Assembly: GCF_043642205.1 (NCBI RefSeq) | Contig: NZ_JBHZSG010000005.1 | Span: 116,038 to 180,037 of the forward strand | Source: Thalassotalea_A litorea | GTDB taxonomy: Bacteria > Pseudomonadota > Gammaproteobacteria > Enterobacterales > Alteromonadaceae | DNA: 64,000 bases | Direction: 5' to 3' | In this document: positions 53,717-61,468 of the stretch, one piece after another | Layout: each line of letters opens with the position of its first letter | Position numbering within the stretch: the stretch's first letter is position 1 | Translations under genes and position numbers: made by a program | The notes under the pieces: model-generated | Told to the model about the DNA's origin: nothing | The model's input: the letters and a program-made list of their open reading frames with translations, nothing else | Database searches by the model: none

Positions 53717-54526
53717 TTAATATTTATAACGCTGCAGCCCTGTTACCGATAAAATTTTTGCGGAAATCTCTTCAACGGAAAATTTGGTGGTATTCAGGTA
53801 GGGAATTTTTTCTTGTTTATAGAGCTTTTCCACTTCCCGAACTTCTAAACGACACTGGCGAGCGGAAGAATATTTGGAATTAGCCATTCGACCGTTGCGT
53901 ATATCAATCAAGCGATCCGCGTCTATGGTCAGTCCAAATAATTTGTCTTTATGTTTTTGTAAAAAGCCCGGAAGCTTTAATTCCTCGATATCATCCTCAG
54001 TAAACGGGTAGTTTGCGGCTTTAATTCCATATTGTAGCGCGAGATACAAGCAAGATGGGGTCTTACCTGAGCGAGAAACACCGACTAAAATAATGTCAGC
54101 GTGTTCATAATCCGTTACACGAGTGCCATCATCATTAGCCAAAGCAAAATTCACCGCATCGATTCGATAGTCATAGCTATTCTCGTGAATTGAGTGAGTT
54201 CTGTGTGCTTTTGGCTTAGCCCCGATCCCTAATTGCTGCTCTACCGGACTAATAAAATGCTCGAGAAAATTATAGATTACGGCATCACAACTGTCGATGA
54301 CTTCGCGCGTATCAGGGTTCACAAACGTATGAAATACAAAAGGTTTTACGCCAGTTTTTCGATAGGCCTGATTGATTTGCTGCTTTACCTGCTGGGCTTT
54401 TTCTACCGTCTCGACAAAGGGGATGGTGAAGTGCTCGAATTCCACTGGAAAAAGAGACAGTAAAGCATGACCGAACACCTCAGAAGTGATCGCTGTACCA
54501 TCAGAAATATAAAAAGCTGCGCGCAT
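53717..54526 (-). CDS. ppsR: PEP synthase regulatory protein (kinase/pyrophosphorylase, DUF299)
   Basis: Bifunctional ADP-dependent kinase and phosphate-dependent pyrophosphorylase that switches PEP synthase off and on by threonine phosphorylation. 269 aa, family length. N-terminal YISDGTAITSEVFGHALL, the central P-loop GVSRSGKT (residues 149-156) and the C-terminal arginine-rich region are present. It is divergent from ppsA, its target, across about 140 bp. The pairing makes the assignment firm. Confidence 0.97.
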   Translation of the reverse strand: MRAAFYISDGTAITSEVFGHALLSLFPVEFEHFTIPFVETVEKAQQVKQQINQAYRKTGVKPFVFHTFVNPDTREVIDSCDAVIYNFLEHFISPVEQQLGIGAKPKAHRTHSIHENSYDYRIDAVNFALANDDGTRVTDYEHADIILVGVSRSGKTPSCLYLALQYGIKAANYPFTEDDIEELKLPGFLQKHKDKLFGLTIDADRLIDIRNGRMANSKYSSARQCRLEVREVEKLYKQEKIPYLNTTKFSVEEISAKILSVTGLQRYKY

Positions 54527-54668
54527 TTGTTCTTCCTTGTAAAAACTTACATTATGTGTTTCAGTTAATGTATGGGTTGTGTAGAATACCGCTGACTTAA
54601 ATATAGTAGCAACACTTTAATTAATAAGTCACTTCGATCCTGTTTCATACTTCTTGGAGAATAATAAC

Positions 54669-57041
54669 GTGCAAGAACATGTACTTTGGTATGAAGACCT
54701 CAACATGAACGACGTTGATCGCGTGGGTGGTAAAAATGCTTCCCTTGGTGAAATGATCAGCAACCTTTCATCCCTGGGTGTTCAAGTACCATCGGGCTTT
54801 GCCACTACCGCTTTCGCTTTCAATGAATTCCTTGACCAATCTGGTCTGACTGAAAAAATTTACGCAGAACTCGACACGCTGGATGTCAGTGATATTCAGG
54901 CACTGACGCAAACAGGGGCGAAAATTCGCCAATGGATTATTGACACGCCATTCTTGCCGGATATGCAACATGCCATTGAAAAAGCCTATGGCAATCTTAA
55001 TGCCGGTTTAGGTGATGAGGTTTCATTTGCGGTTCGCTCTTCAGCAACCGCAGAAGATATGCCAGATGCTTCATTTGCCGGACAACAGGAAACATTTTTG
55101 AATGTCCGTGGTTTTGAAAATGTCATGATCGCCATTAAACATGTATTTGCGTCGTTGTTTAACGATCGTGCCATTTCCTATCGAGTGCATTCTGGTTATG
55201 ACCACAAAGGTGTGTCTTTATCGGCAGGTATTCAGCGCATGGTGCGCTCAGATATAGCATCTTCCGGTGTTATGTTCAGTATCGATACTGAATCAGGATT
55301 CGATCAGGTAGTTTTTATCACTTCGAGTTATGGCTTGGGTGAAATGGTAGTGCAAGGTGCTGTTAATCCAGATGAATTTTACGTGTTTAAACCATCGGTA
55401 ACAGAGCAAAAGCCTGCAGTTTTGCGTCGTAATATTGGCTCTAAATTGGTTAAAATGATTTATACCGACGATTTAAGTCATGGCAAGCAGGTTGATGTGG
55501 TCGATGTTGAGCCGGCGCAATCAGAGCGCTTTTCGATAACAGATTCTGAAGTACAAGAGCTGGCGAACCAAGCGATGATCATTGAACAACACTATGGTCG
55601 TCCAATGGACATCGAGTGGGCCAAAGATGGTTTGGATGGCAAGCTATACATCGTTCAGGCACGTCCGGAAACGGTTCGTAGCCGTGAAAGTGGTAATGTA
55701 ATGGAACAGTTTCTATTACAAGGTCAATCGAACGTATTGTGTGAAGGTCGTGCGATTGGCCATAAAATCGGTAAAGGTACGGTTAAAGTGCTGAAAAGCA
55801 TCGAAGAAATGGACAAGGTTTTACCTGGTGATGTACTAGTCACTGACATGACCGACCCAGATTGGGAACCTATCATGAAACGGGCATCGGCGATTGTTAC
55901 GAATCGAGGCGGTCGCACTTGTCATGCTGCCATCATTGCCCGAGAAATGGGCATACCCGCCGTTGTTGGTTGTGGAAATGCCACCGATTTGCTGAGTACC
56001 AACACAAAAGTCACCGTCAGTTGCGCAGAAGGCGATACCGGATTTATTTACGATGGCGAATTAGATTTTGAAGTGAAGCGCTCTGAAATCGACAATATGC
56101 CGGATATTCCGTTTAAGATCATGATGAATGTGGGCAATCCAGACCGAGCCTTTAGTTTTGCCCGCTTACCCCACAGTGGTATTGGCCTCGCTCGACTTGA
56201 ATTTATCATCAATAAAATGATTGGAGTTCACCCCAAAGCGTTGTTGAATTTTGATTCACTTGACGCCGGACTACAGGAAGAAATTACCGATATTATTGCC
56301 GGTTATGATTCTCCGAAAGAGTTTTACATTGCGAAATTGACCGAAGGTATTGCGACGTTAGCAGCATCTTTTGCCCCTGAGCGCGTCATTGTCCGTATGT
56401 CGGATTTTAAATCAAACGAATACGCTAACTTAGTTGGTGGTGATTTGTATGAACCGGATGAAGAAAATCCCATGATCGGGTATCGCGGTGCGTCTCGCTA
56501 TATCAGTGATGAATTCCGAGAATGTTTTGCCATGGAATGTGACGCCATTAAACGGGTTCGTCATGACATGGGTCTTGAGAATGTGGAAGTCATGATCCCA
56601 TTTGTTCGAACTATCAAAGAAGCCGAACAGGTTATTGATATTTTGGCGGAGAATGGTTTGGTCCGTGGTGAAAACGGACTCAAAGTTATTATGATGTGTG
56701 AATTACCGTCCAATGCCTTATTAGCCGACCAGTTCCTGGACTACTTTGATGGCTTTTCTATCGGTTCTAATGATTTAACCCAGCTAACACTCGGTTTGGA
56801 CCGAGATTCTGGGTTGGTTGCACATTTATTTGATGAACGCGATCCTGCCATTAAGTCTTTGCTAGAAATGGCAATTCAGGCCTGTAAGCGTCGCAACAAA
56901 TACGTCGGAATTTGTGGTCAAGGCCCTTCAGATCATCCAGACTTTGCCGCCTGGTTGATGGACCAAGGCATTGACAGTGTGTCACTAAATCCAGATTCAG
57001 TGTTATCAACCTGGATGTATCTAAGCGAGTCAATTAACTAG
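54669..57041 (+). CDS. ppsA: Phosphoenolpyruvate synthase
   Basis: Makes PEP from pyruvate and ATP for gluconeogenesis. 790 aa from GTG 54669, chosen because GGAG stands 10 bases before it and the product then opens as in E. coli PpsA; a TTG at 54654 overlaps that site. ATP-grasp part: GGKNASLGEMI, FAVRSSATAEDMPDASFAGQQETFLN; phosphohistidine domain: TNRGGRTCHAAIIARE; C-terminal PEP-binding barrel: FSIGSNDLTQLTLGLDRDSG. Divergent ppsR regulates it. Terminator at 57071. Confidence 0.98.
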   Translation: MQEHVLWYEDLNMNDVDRVGGKNASLGEMISNLSSLGVQVPSGFATTAFAFNEFLDQSGLTEKIYAELDTLDVSDIQALTQTGAKIRQWIIDTPFLPDMQHAIEKAYGNLNAGLGDEVSFAVRSSATAEDMPDASFAGQQETFLNVRGFENVMIAIKHVFASLFNDRAISYRVHSGYDHKGVSLSAGIQRMVRSDIASSGVMFSIDTESGFDQVVFITSSYGLGEMVVQGAVNPDEFYVFKPSVTEQKPAVLRRNIGSKLVKMIYTDDLSHGKQVDVVDVEPAQSERFSITDSEVQELANQAMIIEQHYGRPMDIEWAKDGLDGKLYIVQARPETVRSRESGNVMEQFLLQGQSNVLCEGRAIGHKIGKGTVKVLKSIEEMDKVLPGDVLVTDMTDPDWEPIMKRASAIVTNRGGRTCHAAIIAREMGIPAVVGCGNATDLLSTNTKVTVSCAEGDTGFIYDGELDFEVKRSEIDNMPDIPFKIMMNVGNPDRAFSFARLPHSGIGLARLEFIINKMIGVHPKALLNFDSLDAGLQEEITDIIAGYDSPKEFYIAKLTEGIATLAASFAPERVIVRMSDFKSNEYANLVGGDLYEPDEENPMIGYRGASRYISDEFRECFAMECDAIKRVRHDMGLENVEVMIPFVRTIKEAEQVIDILAENGLVRGENGLKVIMMCELPSNALLADQFLDYFDGFSIGSNDLTQLTLGLDRDSGLVAHLFDERDPAIKSLLEMAIQACKRRNKYVGICGQGPSDHPDFAAWLMDQGIDSVSLNPDSVLSTWMYLSESIN

Positions 57042-57070
57042 CAGTGGTTGGTTTACAGGATTTAGGATAA

Positions 57071-57100
57071 AAAAAGCAACCTTCGGGTTGCTTTTTATTT
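57071..57100 (+). terminator. Rho-independent terminator after ppsA
   Basis: AAAAAGCAACC and GGTTGCTTTTT pair around a TTCG tetraloop, an especially stable loop, followed by more T. It lies 30 bases past the ppsA stop. Confidence 0.95.
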
Positions 57101-57173
57101 TTAAATCGATTGTTTTTTAACGTCATTTTTAGCATCATAGGCGCATATTCTCGCTAAAATATTTCTGTTGTTT

Positions 57174-60100
57174 ATGCTACCGCGCCTTGATGTTGACGAT
57201 TTAGTTTCACCTTTATATCAAAAGTATCTGCAAACCCTGCAATCTAGTGGTTATCGCGGCGATATTTCCTGTCAGTACAGCGAAAGATTAGCGGTTGCGA
57301 CAGATAACAGTGTATACCAACAAATACCACAAGCGGTGCTACACCCAAAATCCGTTGATGATATTTGCATTATTACCTCATTGGCGAATCTTGAAAAATT
57401 TCATGAAATTCAATTCTCAGCCCGAGGCGGCGGTACCGGTACCAATGGTCAATCCTTGACGCCCGGGATCGTGGTGGATTTATCCCGTCACATGAATCGT
57501 ATTCTTGAAATCAATGTTGAAGAGCGTTGGGTGCGGGTGCAAGCGGGGGTGATTAAAGATCAACTCAATGAATTTTTAAAACCTCATGGCTTTTTCTTTT
57601 CGCCAGATTTATCAACATCAAACCGCGCCACCATTGGCGGTATGGTCAATACAGATGCGTCAGGGCAGGGATCGCTGGTATACGGGAAGACCTCAGATCA
57701 CGTACTGGGACTCACCAGTATTCTTGCTGACGGTACGCTGTTAAACACTGCAGCACTGCCAATTGAAGACGCCGAAAGAAAAGCTTCATTGGCTAGCCGG
57801 GAAGGTCAGGTGTATCAAACAGCATTAGCAAGCTGTGGTGATAATCGCGACAAAATACTCAGCAAATTTCCAAGGTTAAACCGATTTTTAACGGGTTACG
57901 ATTTAGAAAATGTTTTTGATCCAAGCTTAACGCAGTTTGATCTTGGCCGTTTGATTACCGGCTCTGAAGGCAGCTTGGCGATCGTCGCGGAAGCCAAACT
58001 AAATATCACTGAAATCCCCAATGTCAGGGCGCTGGTCAATATCAAGTATGATAGTTTTGAGTCAGCCCTTCGTCATTCGCCTGATTTAGTTGAAGCAAAA
58101 GCCTTGAGTGTAGAAACCATCGATTCGAGAGTATTGAATCTGGCGAAACAGGATATTGTCTGGCATAGCGTTCAAGACCTGATTACCGATGTACCTGATA
58201 TTGAAATGGATGGTTTAAATCTGGTGGAATTTACCGGTTTTGAACAACAAGAAGTTGAGCAAAAGATTGCCGCGCTTGAAAAATCTCTCAATGGTAAGGC
58301 TGCCAAAGACAAAGGTGTTATCGGTTATCAAATAACCTATGATCTGGCTAGTATCTCTCGATTGTATGGGATGCGTAAAAAAGCGGTCGGGCTGCTTGGG
58401 AATGCCAAAGGCCATGCTAAGCCGTTAGCGTTTGCAGAAGATACTGCAGTACCACCAGAAAACCTTGCCGACTTTATTCTTGAGTTTCGGGCACTGCTCG
58501 ATTCACATAACCTTGATTATGGCATGTTTGGCCATGTTGATGCCGGGGTCCTGCATGTTCGCCCGGCGCTGGATATGTGCGATCCTAAGCAAGAAGAAGT
58601 GCTGCGTGAAATATCCGATAGCGTTGTTGCCTTAACGGCAAAATATGGCGGCCTGATGTGGGGCGAACATGGTAAAGGTTATCGCAGTGAATACGGACCG
58701 GCATTTTTTGGCGAAGAATTGTTTTTAGAATTACGGAAAATCAAAACCGTATTTGACCCGTTAAATAAAATGAATCCTGGCAAGATTTGTACGCCACTTG
58801 AGCGCGATGACAAATTAGTCAGTGTTGATGATACAAAACGCGGTGGATTCGACCGTCAAATCCCTATTCAGGTTCGTGAGGATTTCCCATCGGTCATGAA
58901 CTGTAATGGTAATGGTCTTTGCTTTAACTTCGACAGCAAAAGCCCTATGTGCCCATCCAGTAAAATAACATCTGACCGTCGTCACTCGCCCAAAGGTCGA
59001 GCGGGCTTAATGCGTGAATGGTTACGATTATTGTCGGAAAAGGGCGTAGATCTCGAAAACCTTAAAAATGGCAAGCAAGGATTTTCCGTCAAAGCCATGG
59101 CGTTAAAGACAGTCAATACGTTGCGTTTCAAAGCCGGTGAATACGATTATTCACACGAAGTGATGGAAGCAATGTCAGGTTGTCTGGCTTGTAAAGCGTG
59201 CGCGAGCCAGTGCCCGGTAAAAGTAGATGTTCCCGATTTTCGAGCACGATTTATTGATCACTATTACGGTCGTTATTTGCGCCCAATTAAAGATCACTTC
59301 GTTGCGCATATCGAAACGATGGCCCCCTTGATGGCTAAATTCCCGCGTACGGTGAACATGTCCATTAATAACCCAGTGTTTGCCTGGGTATCTCGCAAAT
59401 TTCTAGGCTATGAAGATACGCCATTGTTATCGGTGCCGTCGTTAGAGAAACAGGTAGACGACGAAGGTTTTGAGTCGTTTGATTTATATGCTCTGCAGCA
59501 ACTCAATGATGAAGATAAGGCCAGAACCGTTCTTGTGGTTCAGGATCCGTTTACCTCATTTTATGATGCCAACGTCGTTGCCGACTTTATGCGCCTGGTG
59601 AAAAAGCTCGGTTTCAGGCCTGTGTTATTGCCGTTTAAACCCAATGGCAAACCACAACACGTTAAAGGGTTTCTTAAAAAGTTTGCGAAGACCGCCGCAG
59701 ATAGCGCAGAATTTTTAAATGAATTGCATCGCCTGAATATGCCGATGGTAGGTATGGATGCGTCACTCGTGCTTTGTTATCGCGATGAATACAATCAGGT
59801 TCTTGGTGAAAGCAGGGGCGATTTCAATGTGTTACTAAGCCACGAATGGTTATTTAGCATTAAGGATAAGCTTGGGGAAATTTCAGCGAGTACTAATCCA
59901 GGTACTTTCAAGCTGTTTGCCCACTGTACCGAGAAAACCGCGTTAGCGAAGAGTGAAGTTCAATGGCAGGAAATATTCGCTATCTTTGGCCTTAAACTTC
60001 AAGCTATGAGTGTTGGTTGTTGTGGTATGGCCGGTACTTATGGCCATGAAACTCAGAATCAGGAAAACTCTAAAGGATTATTTGAACTGAGCTGGCAAAC

Positions 60101-60227
60101 GCCGTTGAAGCAAAACCCTACAGAGTTGATGTTAGCCACAGGCTTTTCATGCCGTAGTCAGGTTAAACGCTATACCGATAAGAGGCTACAACATCCGGCT
60201 CAGGCAATACTTAAGCATCTTTCCTGA
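57174..60227 (+). CDS. ydiJ: FAD- and Fe-S-binding D-2-hydroxyacid dehydrogenase, YdiJ type
   Basis: 1017 aa from ATG 57174 (TTG 57168 is an alternative). Closely parallels E. coli YdiJ along its length. FAD domain residues about 1-500: SARGGGTGTNGQSL, STSNRATIGGMVNTDASGQGSLVYGKTSDH. FAD-oxidase C region: MFGHVDAGVLHVRPALDMCDP, WGEHGKGYRSEY. Fe-S part: NGNGLCFNFDSKSPMCPS, MSGCLACKACASQCPVKVD, and C-terminal VGCCGMAGTYGHE. YdiJ has been reported to oxidise D-2-hydroxyglutarate; that role here is by analogy. It is peripheral to the membrane and passes electrons to an acceptor not encoded here. Confidence 0.94.
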   Translation: MLPRLDVDDLVSPLYQKYLQTLQSSGYRGDISCQYSERLAVATDNSVYQQIPQAVLHPKSVDDICIITSLANLEKFHEIQFSARGGGTGTNGQSLTPGIVVDLSRHMNRILEINVEERWVRVQAGVIKDQLNEFLKPHGFFFSPDLSTSNRATIGGMVNTDASGQGSLVYGKTSDHVLGLTSILADGTLLNTAALPIEDAERKASLASREGQVYQTALASCGDNRDKILSKFPRLNRFLTGYDLENVFDPSLTQFDLGRLITGSEGSLAIVAEAKLNITEIPNVRALVNIKYDSFESALRHSPDLVEAKALSVETIDSRVLNLAKQDIVWHSVQDLITDVPDIEMDGLNLVEFTGFEQQEVEQKIAALEKSLNGKAAKDKGVIGYQITYDLASISRLYGMRKKAVGLLGNAKGHAKPLAFAEDTAVPPENLADFILEFRALLDSHNLDYGMFGHVDAGVLHVRPALDMCDPKQEEVLREISDSVVALTAKYGGLMWGEHGKGYRSEYGPAFFGEELFLELRKIKTVFDPLNKMNPGKICTPLERDDKLVSVDDTKRGGFDRQIPIQVREDFPSVMNCNGNGLCFNFDSKSPMCPSSKITSDRRHSPKGRAGLMREWLRLLSEKGVDLENLKNGKQGFSVKAMALKTVNTLRFKAGEYDYSHEVMEAMSGCLACKACASQCPVKVDVPDFRARFIDHYYGRYLRPIKDHFVAHIETMAPLMAKFPRTVNMSINNPVFAWVSRKFLGYEDTPLLSVPSLEKQVDDEGFESFDLYALQQLNDEDKARTVLVVQDPFTSFYDANVVADFMRLVKKLGFRPVLLPFKPNGKPQHVKGFLKKFAKTAADSAEFLNELHRLNMPMVGMDASLVLCYRDEYNQVLGESRGDFNVLLSHEWLFSIKDKLGEISASTNPGTFKLFAHCTEKTALAKSEVQWQEIFAIFGLKLQAMSVGCCGMAGTYGHETQNQENSKGLFELSWQTPLKQNPTELMLATGFSCRSQVKRYTDKRLQHPAQAILKHLS

Positions 60228-60279
60228 GATATTAAACGAATAATCACTTAGATGAGTGAATAGAATAACAAATAGAATT

Positions 60280-60558
60280 ATGAATAAAATTGAAATTCAA
60301 TACTGCAGCCAATGCCGTTGGTTACTTCGTTCTAGCTGGATGGCACAGGAATTACTCACGACATTTGATGGCGAAATATCCGAGCTAACATTAAAACCCG
60401 GTACCGGCGGTATCTTTGAGGTTTTGGCCAATGATAAAGTGATCTGGTCACGAAAAGAGCAGGGCAGGTTTCCGGAAATTACTGAGCTTAAACAAGCTGT
60501 AAGAGATGTGATAGCGCCAGATAGATCTCTCGGTCATTCCGATAAAACCAAAAACTAG
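60280..60558 (+). CDS. SelT/SelW/SelH (Rdx) family thioredoxin-like protein
   Basis: 92 aa from ATG 60280 (an in-frame GTG at 60256 is possible). The N-terminal IEIQYCSQCRWLLRSSWMAQELL carries the family redox motif CxxC, here with cysteine in place of the selenocysteine of SelW. LKPGTGGIFEVLAND and VIWSRKEQGRFPE complete the fold. Thiol-redox role, cytoplasmic, exact partner unknown. It lies 52 bases after ydiJ and 17 before the next membrane-protein gene, so one operon is likely. Confidence 0.93.
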   Translation: MNKIEIQYCSQCRWLLRSSWMAQELLTTFDGEISELTLKPGTGGIFEVLANDKVIWSRKEQGRFPEITELKQAVRDVIAPDRSLGHSDKTKN

Positions 60559-60575
60559 TCATTGAGGTAGTTGCT

Positions 60576-60971
60576 TTGAGTTTTAGTTTGGTTGTATCCA
60601 TTACCGCAATTGCAGCATTTTTATTGGGCATAGGGTGGTTGTTTTTTTCGCCGTTACTTATGCGCCGCTGGGGAATGACGGTACATGAAGAAGCCATTGT
60701 TGTTGGCCGACGTTTAGGAACGGTTTATCTTGGCATGGCAATTATCTTATTTCTAGCCAGAGAGGTGCCAGTATCTGAACTACGACTAGCGATAACTGCT
60801 GGCCTGCTGTTTGCCATGGTAGTGCTAGCCATTATTGGCTTTCGTGAGTATCAGGCTAAGCGGGTTAACGCCAGTATTCTAATTAGTGTAGGATTAGAAA
60901 TATTTCTAGCCATAGGTTATTCACAAGTGCTGATAGATGACATCAAAGTGTTGTCCGGGGCATCTTTATAA
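60576..60971 (+). CDS. Small membrane protein, 131 aa
   Basis: Four hydrophobic segments (residues about 5-27, 48-62, 67-88, 97-117) with basic loops between them (MRRWGMTVHEEAIVVGRRLG). Not assigned to a named family. The start is TTG, with GAGG about 11 bases upstream and no ATG nearby. It follows the Rdx gene by 17 bases and is closed by a terminator at 61048, so it is the last gene of that unit. Confidence 0.72.
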   Translation: MSFSLVVSITAIAAFLLGIGWLFFSPLLMRRWGMTVHEEAIVVGRRLGTVYLGMAIILFLAREVPVSELRLAITAGLLFAMVVLAIIGFREYQAKRVNASILISVGLEIFLAIGYSQVLIDDIKVLSGASL

Positions 60972-61047
60972 ATTGAGAACTTGTTGATTTTACGGGTTGG
61001 AAATTAGAGATAAAAAATCCCGTTCAAAGATGGGCTGATATGAAATT

Positions 61048-61077
61048 AAGGATCTACATTATGTAGATCCTTTTTTT
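61048..61077 (+). terminator. Rho-independent terminator closing the ydiJ-Rdx-membrane protein unit
   Basis: AAGGATCTACA (61048-61058) pairs with TGTAGATCCTT (61062-61072) around TTA, followed by TTTTT. It marks the left border of the AT-rich accessory segment. Confidence 0.93.
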
Positions 61078-61468
61078 AATTATCTTAAAAATCAACATGT
61101 TAGAAATAGTATAAACACCTAAATAACATTCCGTGTCAACCTTAATTGTAAATATTATCAATAAGTTACAAGCCGATCATTCATGTTTGCCGTTGAGTCT
61201 GCCTTAAAATACGTTCTTTAGCTCCACTTTTTCCCCTACCAAATTGTTTTAAACGTAAATATCTTAACGATGCTTTTTTACATTAAATAATTAAAGACCT
61301 AATCCGTAAGAAGGCTGTTAAAAATATAGTTAAATAACAACAACTTAAAAACATTCTAATCCAGCAAAACCACTCCGTGTCAATGCTTTTTTCCATGAAT
61401 ATCAATAAGATAATAATGTATTTGACAACAAGCTCACAATCATTAGCATAAGGGGGGTAGGAGGAAAT
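61078..61468. other. AT-rich leader with two long direct repeats
   Basis: 391 bp without a gene. Two 35-bp direct repeats start at 61131 and 61375. Each opens CCGTGTCAA and ends TATCAATAAG at exactly the same 25-base offset, with a poorly conserved middle; the copies are 244 bp apart. Another ATTAAATAATTAAAG-rich stretch lies between. The right end carries a strong GGAGG ribosome site 5 bases before the ATG at 61469. The repeats could be regulator sites or element ends. Confidence 0.65.
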
